From: Acanthosepion pharaonis
Taxonomy: Eukaryota > Mollusca > Cephalopoda > Sepiida > Sepiidae
NCBI GenBank assembly: GCA_903632075.3
Contig: CAHIKZ030003453.1
Span: 206,001 to 270,000, forward strand
Direction: 5' to 3'
DNA: 64,000 nt
The translations under genes were made by a program, and so were the position numbers. Position 1 is the first letter of the stretch. Every line of letters begins with the position of its first letter. Below are positions 40,201-53,000 of the stretch, one piece after another. Under the pieces are notes generated by a model. It had not been told where the DNA came from, did no database searches, and worked only from the letters and a program-made list of their open reading frames with translations.

Positions 40201-43200
40201 GAAAGAAAAGGAAAAAGAAAAGAAAGAAAGAAAAGAAAAAAGAAAAAAGAAAGAAAAAAAGAAAGAAAAAAGAAAAGAAAAAAAGAAAGAAAGAAAAGAA
40301 AAGGAGAAAAAAGAAAGAAAGAAAAAAGAAAAGAAGAAAAGGAGAAAAGAAAAGAAAGAAAGAAAGAAAAGGAGAAAAAGAAAGAAAGAAAGAAAGAAAA
40401 GGAGAAAAAGAAAGAAAGAAAGAAAGAAAGAAAGAAAAGGAGAAAAAGAAAGAAAGAAAGAAAGAAAGAAAAGGAGAAAAAGAAAGAAAGAAAGAAAAAG
40501 AAAGAAAAGAAGAAAAGAAAGAAAAGAAAGAAAAGAAAGAAAAGGAGAAAAAAAGAAAGAAAAAAGAAAGAAAAAGAAGAAAAAGAAGAGAAAAGAAAAA
40601 GGAGAAAAAAGAAAAGAAAAGGAGAAAAAGAAAGAAAAGGAGAAAAAGAAAGAAAAGGAGAAAAAGAAAGAAAAGAAGAAAAGGAGAAAAAGAAAGAAAA
40701 GAAGAAAAGGAGAAAAAGAAAGAAAAGAAGAAAAGGAGAAAAAGAAAGAAAAGAAGAAAAGGAGAAAAAAAAAGAAAAGGAGAAAAAAAAAAAAAAAAAA
40801 GAAAAGGAGAAAAAAGACAGAAAAAAGAAAACATTATCAGCATTTATATAATGAGTGCATATGATTGATTAAATATGCATAAAAAGAGAACAAAAATGTT
40901 GAAAAAAACCCATAATAATTATGGCAAATAGGTCATTGGTAATATTGATTGTAACATGATTGTAATACTTACCTCGGTATGAGTGAGATAAATAAGTCGT
41001 TCAGTCCACAAATCTTTCTTTTTGCACGTCTGCAAAGTTAGGCTTATAGGACCGTGTTGAATTGTCTGACCCTTTTCTGTTGGCCAGTATGTTGGATATT
41101 TCTGTTTATTAATTGAAAAATATGGATTAAATCTAACAGACTGTTTCAACAAGAAACAAGCAGTTAAAACCTTTATAAATTTGACATGTTTTGCCAGTTT
41201 TATTACAGCTTCATCATACCATTCCCCCAAAATTTCTGATGAAGCTGCAATAAAACAAGTAAAACATGTCAAATTTATCTCTTCCTATCTGTTCCTTATT
41301 CAGTCATATCATATATATATATATATATTCATACACACACAAGTTCTGATCAAAAAGTATTGGGATAAGTGCTATAAAGAGAAAACTACAACACATATCA
41401 ATTCAGCATTTAATCTCATTCAAAATAGTCCCCTTCTGAAGCCATACACTATATCCAGCATTGTTTCCATTGATAAAAACATTTCTGGAACTCCTTTTTG
41501 GGGAAAGTGAGCAGCTGCCACATCACATTCTCTTTGATTTCCTTGGCATCTTGTTTTTTTCATGTGGGATTTGATTTTTAAAAAAAGTCGCAAGGGGAAT
41601 ATGGTGGTTATCAAAGCTGGGGAATGTTGTTCGTGGCCAAAAACTGCTGCATAATCCTTGATCACTGATCAAACCTCTATAGTGTGATGAGATGACCACA
41701 CTCTATACACTTTCCTTCCAAGCACTGCTATAACCAACAGAAGTGAACAAGAATGTTATAACAAAGTGTGCATTCCAGATAGAGTTCAACATTAACCTGC
41801 ATCAAGTGGCTTCACTCTGCATACTTTAGCTACATTACCATAGCAACAGTGCTGATACTTTTTGATCTGACTTCATACATATATATTATGTACATGGCGT
41901 TTGTTGCAATTTTTTTTGTTTTCTCATAAGTGTGAACTTGTTGAAAGATGAAAACATTATCAAATTTGTGAATAATGTGAACTAATTCCCAGAATTGATG
42001 TGTATTACAAAAAGTGTCAAATATACTACATTGACACTATATAAGTTTTTTTTTTTAAGCATTGTGCCCCAAGCAAGGCGTGAAGCCACTAGGATGCAGG
42101 GGGTTTGGAGCGAGAGCAGATAAGAGTGATAGGAGAAAGGAAGAGGAGAAGGATAGCGGGTAGATCAAGGCAACTGGAGATGTCGATTGACATTACATTT
42201 GAATAGTTGGAGATTATAGCTTTCAGGGAAACAGTAATTGGGGAGGGTGTTCCACTGGCGAGAGGTGCGAGGTATGAAGCTATTGGAGTAGAAGAGACGG
42301 CTACATTTGAAGGTTTCACGGTGTAAAGGGTGAGATGGATGCCAGCCTCAGAGGGCGCTTGAATTCATGGAGTCTGGGAACCAGAGAGAGCAGCTCATCA
42401 GAGCAGTTACCATGGAAGTATTTGTAGAAAAAGACAGAGAGAGGCGACGGCGGCGTCTGTGAGAGAGTGACTGCAAGCAAGACGCTAGATCAGGGCCAAA
42501 TTAGATTACATATCCTTCTCTGGATCTTGTCGAGAACTCCGAGGTAAGCGGAAGGTGCTCCAGCCCATATATGGCAGCAATACTCCATGCAAGGGCGAAT
42601 GGTTGTTTTATATATTTGAAGTATCGATTCAGGGAGAAAAATTTTTCCATGCTGCACAGAGAGCCAACTTTCCTCATGGGGTGGAAGAAGCAATTGACTC
42701 AATGTATTTGTTCCATCTCAGGTCAGCAGTCAGCGTGAGACCAAGCAGATGCAGGGAGTTGCTCTCAGGAAGTTGACTATCAGACATTTTAATGGGGGGC
42801 AGGGAATTTAGTTTTAGTGGCGTTAAAGTTGACCAGCCAATTCTTGCCCCAGTTAACAACCGATTGGAGGTAAGTAAATAGTATTTACATGAATACATTT
42901 CAACCAGCTGTGCAATGCCACATATTTTACATACTATGTTTTAATTTAGTCAAGCACAGAACAAAAATACAGGATCACCTAATGAGGGCAAAATTCATTA
43001 GCTCCAAGTATTTGTTTAATTTCGCCAACTTCAATACAAAGGTACCAAGTGAGGATTGAACTCACATACAATAGCTTGTGAGAGTAACATAGAAGATATC
43101 ACTTGACAAAGACTTCAATGTATGCTGTTGTTGGATTATTACGGCAGTGTCTGAGGAATTGAGAAAACCTGGAATCTAAAGTGAAGAAATACAACTTGCG

Positions 43201-44942
43201 ACTGAAAATTTACTGACCTATATTATCAAAGTATTCATTCGTTCATAGAACACTCTTTGCGCCTATAGCAGAATGTGCACTCATTGAACTCAACTCATTC
43301 CAGAGTTCATGGTCATAAGCAACATGGTTTAAGGAGACATGATTGAGTGGTGTCCATTCAATTACGCTGTCAGGCTGCCTTCTTTGCTTCTTTTTTCCAG
43401 TAACCATCCCTTCAATCATATTCTTGATAATCCTCCTCTTTGCTTGATGTGATCATACAACTTAAAGGTTTTACACTTCATTAAGGGGACAATTGGGATC
43501 AGACTAGTTGTTTCAAAACGGGTTTGTATCGTTGTGCAATCTGTTACGCAATTTGGTGGTCATGAATTGCATGATGCCATTCTGGAAGGTTTCCACTTTC
43601 TTAAGTGTCATAGTCCAGTTTACACAATCCAGGACGTAAAGCAGAAAAAGGGAGAATATATAAGAACTTAGATTTAGTAGAGAATAAATGTTTTATAAAA
43701 TAGAACAATATACTGCAGCCACAGATTGTCCTGTCCCATACCAACCATTATTTTAACAAAAGGAAGGGCTATATATTATTAAGTAGGTATTACTTATTTT
43801 TTGGCAATTTACTTAATATGATAAATAATGAAAACATCAAATAAGTAAATAATTCAAAAAACAACTTTTCTACAAATATTTATAAATTGAGGTTCAAACG
43901 TTTGAAGTATAATTTTAAAATCTGGAAAAGAAATGTTTTAATATCATAAAAACTCAGCTATTTGTCTTTAACCTTAGTATGGAAAATAAAATAAAATAAA
44001 AAATGTCTCACTTTGCCTGCTTCTGCCTCACTGAATAACTTGACAATTACTTCTGCTCCCTGCTCATAGACCATGATCCAGAAATCTACCAATGTCACAT
44101 TTAATGGGAATTGAGTTGCAATAAACTTGGGACATGATAACACAAGATCCTGCAAGAAGACAATTTGGGAAGGAAAAGAAAAAAAAATAGCACTTGGATT
44201 AATTCATTATACAAATGGAATGACAATCATAACACATCATTCTATACTTAACTGCTATTATACTTGATCTTATGCAACATAAAAATGGCATGATTTCGAT
44301 TAACACTTCTGCTTCTGTAGACATACTTATATGTCTTTATAAAACTTAAATTGCTTGTTGCCAACACACACACACGTATATAACTGTGAATGTCATAGTG
44401 TCACACTTTTCAAACTTTATTTGTAAAGGCCATAGCCCAACATACCATACCATTTTGGATTCAAGCCGACTCAGTGAGCAAATTAGAAACATTCTGAACT
44501 GGATCCGGACTCACAATTCTGAAATTTTGGATTCCCAACTTTTCATTACTGTGATTGTTTTCAGTAATTTTTTTACGTGATTTTTTGCGACAAATATTTT
44601 GTAAAATAACAGTTTTTATAACTTGGAAATAAATTTAGGAATAACAAAAATTAATTAGGAAATCCAACAAAAGTTGCCTATGAAATAAAAAATAATTGAG
44701 TAAGGACATATGTACATCAAATTGTCTTTAAATTAAGTGGCAGCAGAATTATCTTTGAACTTTTAAAAGGTAAACTTACATATTAATGCAATACTTAAAT
44801 GCTGCAATAAATTTTGAGTTCTTCTGTAGTTTATTGTTGCCTATCGCATCTACTCCTCTCTACCTATTGTGATGAAGGCCCAATCAAGTGTCCTCTGCAG
44901 GAGCTAGCTCAAATACCGCATGACAGGGCAACTTTTAAGTTA

Positions 44943-44988
<46 letters not shown>

Positions 44989-47900
44989 CACACAAAACTC
45001 AGTGTCTGAAACTTTAATTTTTAACAAATACTTTAAAAAATATAAAAAATTATAAATGATGTAAGCATCAGCAAGATAATCATAAATAATTAAATATATT
45101 TACAGACCTATATATAAAAAAAATGTGTGATGAGCAATATAACTACATATACACATACTTACATACATATGAATAGACATACACACATACGCGTATCCAT
45201 ATAAAATAAGTATCAACATTTCAAGTGTATATCCCCCAAAGTCAATGTTTTTAAGGAATTCTAAATTTTTTATGTCGACACTTGAAAATAAGTTCATTTC
45301 TTTGATTCAACAATTTGTCATTTCAACAATTTTTATTTAATTTTTTTATTTAATATTTTATATTTTACTTATTTATTACTATTATTAATAGTATTATATT
45401 TATTATTTTTATTAAATTTTTATATTCTAAATTTGTTTATTATTACAATTATCTTAATATATTAGTTTTATTTATTGATTTATTTTATTATATTATGTGA
45501 TGATGATGCTGTCTAAACTGACACCATTTTCACTGACTTTAGACACATTGTTGTAGCACTTACTTTCCTATCCCTTTTTCTTCCCATCGCTCTTATCTTC
45601 CCTTAGCCAGGATATGAACTTGTTCTCTCTTCTTTATGTAAGCCCATTTAAGGAAAAACTTCTAGGTTAATTTAGTCATTAATATATCAACTGAATATTT
45701 TCATTCTGACAGCGTATTGACATTTTCCAAAAGAAACAAAGATTTTATTTTTTATTTCATTTATTTTTTGTAACTTGCTTTCCCTCACCTATAGGTTAAA
45801 TAGCAGGGCTGATTATGCTCACTAGCCATGGTTGGCAACCAGTCTAGGAGGGCAACAACTCTGAATTCAATTTCAGAAATGTAATGTCCAATCCATCTGG
45901 CATCCATTATAATAGCCCATTCAAACTCCAATAATTCACATTGCCTTGCCATGAGTAGCCCAATGAGCATTCACACTGACTCAAGATGTCAGTACCATCA
46001 ACTTACACCCTGCTAACACAGGTCTTTTAGCATTTCAATGTATACAGTATTGATTCAGCTTGAAAAATATGGAGGAATCTTATGTACTTACATCAAGCCA
46101 ACTGGCATTGATATAATCATCTTTTTGGCTTGTAAGCAATACTCTGGAATCATCATCTGGAAAAAATGAAAAAATAAAATTTTTAAATAACTGTCCAAAA
46201 AAAAAAAAAAAAAAAATGGAAGTTGCAGATGCTATCACAGTAGTTAATGTTATCATTAGATATCAGTTGTTTTTAATTAACATAGGGAGCACACTAAGTT
46301 TGTTTTGCTTTACAGTGTATCAACCCTTTTCAGATTATTTAATGTCAAATTCTCTATTTTCTTTTAAAGACATTTTAAAGATGCTGGGTGTGTTGTGATA
46401 GTCATAGCTTCTAAAATATCACAGGAGCACTCTATGAGTCAAAACAAAAAACGAAGGAATAAAAAAAGGCAAAGAGAAAATTGAAAGTGTGCACTTTATT
46501 TTACATTTTACACTTTTGTACATTTGCAAGTGAAAACTAGACAAAAAACAAAAATAAAAACTAAAAGTTGAGACAAAACAGAAAATGTACAAGATGAAAA
46601 GCATCAGAGAAAATGTACTAAAAGCATCTATACAAATTCATTGAAAATTATTTTACTATAGGAATGCATTAAAAATTATTTAAAAACTAGCTCTTTAAGG
46701 AACCTAAAATATTATGGCTAGGATTTATTAAACAAATCCAGCCAAACTTTCATTTACACTTTTGTACATTTTCAAGTGAAAAATTACATAAAAAGCAAAA
46801 AACAAAGAATGAAAATTAAGAAGTTGAGAGGCAAATCAGAAAATGTACAAGACAAAAAGTGAGAGGTGGAAAATGCACCAGAGGGAAACATGGAAAATGC
46901 ACAAGATGAAAAGCGAGTCGAAAAATGTGCAAGTCGAAAAGCGGCATAGAAAATGTGCAAGACGAAAAGCGGCATAGAAAATGTGCAAGACGAAAAGCGG
47001 CATAGAAAATGTGCAAGACGAAAAGCGGCATAGAAAATGTGCAAGACGAAAAGCGGCATAGAAAATGTGCAAGCTAAAAAGCAACAAAAAATGAAAAAAA
47101 AATTAAAGGATAAAAACAAATAAAAACATGTAAAATAAATACAGGAAATTTGTATTATTTTGCCTTTTTTTTTTGTTATTTGTTAATATCGAATATTAGA
47201 AACTTACAAGGCATCACATGTGGATCTCTGTTTTTCATAGCATCACATCGAGCAGCAGCCATTGAACGTTTTCTACTTTCTTTGTCTTGTTCATCACACA
47301 ATTCCTACAAGAATATCAGTATTACTTTAGGAGGAAAAACAAATTAAGCTTTTATTATGGAACAATTTTACAAGTAGATGATTACTGTTGAGTGACAAGA
47401 ACAAATAAACAGTAGACTAAAAAAAAAGAAAATAAACAAATGAATTTACATAAATATTTCAATTATTAACATTTCTTTCTACAGAAGACATTTAAAATTT
47501 ATTTAACTTATTAAGAGAATATGTATGCATCATTACACACACACACACACACACACAAACAGAGGTGCTATCCAAAGGTTTTGGGACTAAAAGAGATTAA
47601 ATTCATTGGAAATAATTTTATTAAAACTTTTACTACCTTTTTTCATTTCCTCTAATGATTATAGTGGCAAAATAAATACTAAAAGCATCTATAGAAATTC
47701 CTTGCAAATGATTTTACTATAGGAATGCATTAGAAATGATTTGAATACTAGCTCTTTATGGAACCTGGAATATTATGGCTAGGATTTATGAAAGAAATCT
47801 ATCCAAACTTTCATTCCCTCTAATGATTCCATATCTAGTGATATAGCAAATACTAAAAGCATCTATAGAAATTCATTGGCAATGATTTTACTATAGGAAC

Positions 47901-50029
47901 ACATTAGAAATGATTTGAATACCATTTTTTCATGTGATTGATTTTCTGTTCCAGTTTATCAACCATTTGCAAGTAATTAAAACCAGAAAATATTTTTAGA
48001 TTGTAAATATCTTTTGAATTTAATAATGATTTACTGATACAAGTTCTGCTGATTAACCCTTAGCTGTAGAGAGAAAGGGTGGCTTTATATCTTTCCCAAG
48101 GATATTTGCATGTAAGTGAATATAACGAACCTGATTGGAATTGGAACTCAGCTCTTAGATTTCTAATTCCGAGCAGTTGTGCATTACACAACCCACACAT
48201 TCAAACTTACAACTCCTGGTATTCCAAGCAGTCACCCATCTATGTACTTGTCATTGTTTAACTGCGGTGATTATATGAAAACCTATCTTTAAATGTGATA
48301 TGGCTGTAATCAGCTGTTTATGTAACCTGGACTACTATAGTTCAAATTAAATCCATCCAAACTTTCATTCCCTCTAATGATTCCATATCTAGTGATATAG
48401 CAAATACTAAAAGCATCTATAGAAATTCATTGCAAATGATTTTACTATAGCAATGCATTAGAAATGATTTGAATACTATCTCATTATGGAACCTGGAATA
48501 TTATGGCTAGGATTTATGAAACAAATCCATCCAAACTTTCATTCCTTCTAATGATTCCATATCTAGTGATATAGCAAATACTAAAAGCATCTATATAAAT
48601 TCATTGCAAATGATTTTACTATAGAAATGCATTAGAAATGATTTGAATACTATCTCATTATGGAACCTGGAATATTATGGTTAGGATTTATGAAACAAAT
48701 CCATCCAAACATCTAATGATTTCATATCTAGTGATATAGCAAATACTAAAAGCATCTATAGAATTTCATTGGAAATATAGGGACATAGAAATGCAGAAAT
48801 TATTTGAATACTAGCTTGTTATGGAACCTGGAATATTATGGTTAGGATTTATGAAACAAATCCATCCAAACATTCATTTCCTCTAATGATTCCATATATA
48901 GGGACATTAGAAATACTAAGATGTATGTAAGGAGTAAGCAGATGTTAAAATATCTATAGTAAATTGTGACACTGAGATCTCTGAGGATTAATCAAAAAGA
49001 AAAAGAAACAAAGAATAGAAGAAAGTCTACTAAGTGGACTGTTGAAATTGCAGGAAGATGGATTAAAAAGCTGAGAAGATTAAAAACAAAATGCAATGAA
49101 AAATCATGTCTTGAGATAATTCCAAGAATTGAACCCAGATTAAACTAGACAAAATTCAGTAAAATTGAACGAAGCCGAAACTGTCCATCCTTCCCCACAT
49201 CCCAACAATAAGAAAAAGACCGTTAAGGTAGCCACAAAGATATCAGCTAAAATAAAAACATATGTTGTTGATAGAGAAATCTGGGTGGCCAACAAAATAG
49301 CATTCACAATTCCCCTGGATCAGATAAAATAAAAGCATGTTTTGAATCAACCAATCAGAAGAAATGTACCCCAATTATAATTTTGGTGACATCTGTCTTG
49401 AGAAAATTTTATATCCAAACATTAATTCAGATTCCCTTGGGTACAAGTGATAAGAAAAAATTAATAACTATTTTGAAGTGACCATAGATAAAAAATGGGT
49501 GTTGATCGTAAAAAATGCATAGATAGAGAAAAATAAACTTTTGTTTTAAGGAGAGTGGAAATAATTTTTTTTCTTTTTCCAATTCTTGATAAGTGAACCC
49601 CTAAGATAGTATTAATAAGAATTGTCTTTTTTCCAGATAATCAACAAATCTTAATTAAACTATATATTCATTAAAAAAAAACTTTATTAAATGAATTACA
49701 ATCACTTTCAAAAATCTTTTTTCAAGCTGGAATAAAAACAATTAAAAAATGAGAATTAAGATGTGCAAAAGTAAGTGAACATTCATTTTACACCTTCATT
49801 TACACTGCCAGTGTTTTTTTTTTTTATGTGCAAAAAAAAAAAAAAAAAAATGTTCATTGTTTTTTGGTAAGATGTGTGCAACAAATACTAATTTTTTGTG
49901 TAGTTAGCACAGTTTTCAAAAAAAAAAAATAAAAAAAAATGTGTTCATTGTTTTTGGTAAGATGTGTATGCAACAGGCAACCAATATACTCAATGTTTAT
50001 CCAAAAGGGTGCAGTTAGCACAGTTTTTC

Positions 50030-50068
<39 letters not shown>

Positions 50069-53000
50069 TTTATCAAAAAAGTTGCAGTTAGCACAGTTTT
50101 CAAAAAAAAAAAAAAAAAAAAATGCCAGGACCAAAAGAACTTCCTGAAGTTTTAAAAAAATTGCATAGTTGAAGCCCACAATGATGAAGAAAGCTACAAA
50201 AAGCTATCAAAACGATTTCCAATCATGTTTCCACCATGTGACAAATAATTTATAAATGCAAGACCTTTGGTATGATAACATCGCAATCAAGATATGGCCA
50301 TCAACAAAAAATAATTGCAAGAGCAAGTAGACATCTAGTTTTGGCAAGCCCAGGCGAATTCTGCAGTTCTCCAACGCCCTCTTGCCAATGGGGAATGAAT
50401 GAATGTTGGATGTGCATACATCTCAATTGTGATGAAATCTGAACAATGGTGAGCTTTCATGACAGAATGCCTAGAAAAAAAACCCACTGCTTTGGAAAAA
50501 GCACAAACAAGCTTGGCTCAACTATGCCAAAGCTCATATTAATATGCTAGAAACATTCTAGTAAAAGGTTTTATGGTTGGATGAGACCAAAGTAGAGATT
50601 TTTAGAATGATAGGCGATATGTCTGGCAAGCTCCTAATATGGTTTTTGAAGAGAAGAATTTGGTGCCAATAGTTAAAAATGTTGGTGTCAGCATTATTGG
50701 GGATGCTTTGCTGCAGCTAGAACAGGCAAAATAATATGCATTAGCATCACAATGGTCTATGGATACCAAGCAATTTTGAACAAAAGCGTCTTGCCTTGTG
50801 TTTGAAAGTTGGGTTTAGGTAAGGGCTGGATCTTCCAACAGGACAATGATCCAAAGCATCAAAGTAGATCCACAAAAGAATGAGTTTGAAAAAAAAAAAA
50901 AAAATTTCAAGTCTTGGAATGACCTAGTTAAAGTCCTGATCTAAACCCAATTGAAATTTTGTAGTTCAAGTTAAAGTCACTACAAGCAAGAAACCCAGTT
51001 AATATTGAGGAATTTTGTCAAGGAGAATGGTAAAAAAATTGACATTCACTACTGCCACAAACTTCTTAAAAATCAAAGAAAAAGACTGGTCAATGTCATG
51101 ACCTCAAAAGGAGGAATCACTTACTTTTGTACGTCTTAATTTTTAATTAATACTTTTATTCCAGCTTGATAAAAAATTTTGAAAATGGTTGAAATTCATT
51201 TAATAAAGGTTTTTCTTAATGAATATCTATTTTAATTAAGATTTGTTATCTGGAAAAAAAAAAAAAATTTTTTTAATATTATCTTAGAGGTTCACTTATT
51301 TTTGCACAGCACTCTATATACAACATTTTTACAGTAAGACCTCTTTATCTTCTGTAGACAGGGTCCCCCCACCATGGATAATGAAATTCATAGACAATAG
51401 CACGCCATCTAAATAGGTCAAAAAATTTTTACCAAAAAGTTGACACCTTATTTTAAAAATGTAATTAAAATTTTAATCCTTTGTCATCAATTGAAACACC
51501 AAAACTGCCAACCCCAAAATTTAGATGAAGGGTAAAGTTCAAATTAAGAAAGACATTAGATGATATAGACTTTGGTAGTTTTGAGGAAATTTAAATTCAT
51601 TTTCTTTTGTTCTCTAATAAAATTTAAAATAAAATAAAAATAGTTATAATTATATCATTATCGCAATGATTATTAATCACTAATTTACTCATGCTGTAAA
51701 AAATGATGGCTTATTTTTTTTTTTTTTTTAACTACAGTTATGTTGTTCATAATCTTCTGTTCAGTCAAACTAATTATCGACTATATAAACTGTTTTGTGC
51801 ATTTCTCTTGGCATCAATATTTTCATTCCTCCCTCTGTTGCATTGTGCTTCTGTTTTTTGTTGAAGACGTTCTTCCATTTGCACTCTCATATTTTCTCTT
51901 CTTGCCTTAGATTCTTCCTGATTCATCTTAAATACTTTCAGCTAGATTTTCTCTCATAACAGCTCTTCTTGCATTAGCGTCTTCTGTTTCATGTCGTCTT
52001 CTTTGTGCTACTCTCTCTCAGGTCTGCTCTCCTACTATTACCCTCTTTTTTCTGTCTCATTAGTTTACCTCATGTTTCCTGGTTTGTGCTCTTATTGCTT
52101 CACGGCATTCCTATGATACCTGTGAATATCTTTGCCAATTAGCCTTTCACCATGTCTATATCTGATCCTGAGATAGGCGTAATCACTACTTCGTATTTGC
52201 TCTAATCTCTTCCTTTCTTCAAGAAAATTTTCTTTTATGACATTTACTGGACAAAATTTTCTTAAATGCACAAAATGTAAAAAACATGGAATTATTTAAA
52301 TTTAACTATAACATTTATAGAGCAAGTTTGTGCTGCATCTTGGATATCAATGCAAAACTAAAATGTATTTAAATAATTTGAGAACTTGTAATTACACCTA
52401 CAATATTAATAATAAATTTATCATTTAATAGTTATTCAATTATATATTTAGACGAAAAAAGCGTATTGAATCTAGAATACCATAATTCACATATTCAGAT
52501 AAAATATGTTAGAAAAGTTTTAATAGTGAGATGCAATGAAACAAAAATGACAAAGCCTATTTCAAGACCAAGTTGAAACAAGATGTTCACTTAATAGACA
52601 ATGGTATCTGAGTGCCTCATGTGAAAGGCTTGAACAAATAAGACTGCAATCTAAGAAATGTAGGAGTAAAGGTTCTGATTGATTAAATAGTTCATTTTAA
52701 TTAAAAACTAATTTTGTCTAAATGCATATTTTATTTGTATAGATTATAAAAATGATTAAGGGAAGTAGTCACTTGTAAATTTACTGACTTAAGCTGACTT
52801 ACTGCCTTCTCACTACAAATGAAATAGGACATATATAAATACACATTGATAATTATTATATGGTTTGATTACCATTATAATATTACTTCAAACCATATTT
52901 GAGTAGATGCTCTGTTATTTTTTTAAAGTGCTTATTTTGTCTACCGGCCTGCACACCCAAAAAAACTTAATAAAGAAAATGTGTCCTCCAGCAGGATTTA

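Larger units (their letters stand above)
46610..48900. repeat. About 177-bp satellite, interrupted
   Basis: Units starting aaatactaaaagcatctata occur at about 47673, 47851, 48400, 48576 and 48742 (spacing 178, 176 and 166), with an outlying copy at 46615. The array is split by insertions: the minisatellite/exon segment (46.8-47.6 kb) and a SINE family 1 copy (about 47930-48350). Confidence 0.85.

Noticed and set aside
40038..40868. 276-residue Lys/Arg/Glu ORF (+) and the 299-residue Phe/Ser/Leu ORF (-) opposite it
   Set aside because: Both are translations of the polypurine (GAAA)n tract; no unique sequence or domain.
46784..47119. Cys/Phe-rich repeat ORFs on the minus strand
   Set aside because: Product of a 28-bp minisatellite read in shifting frames.
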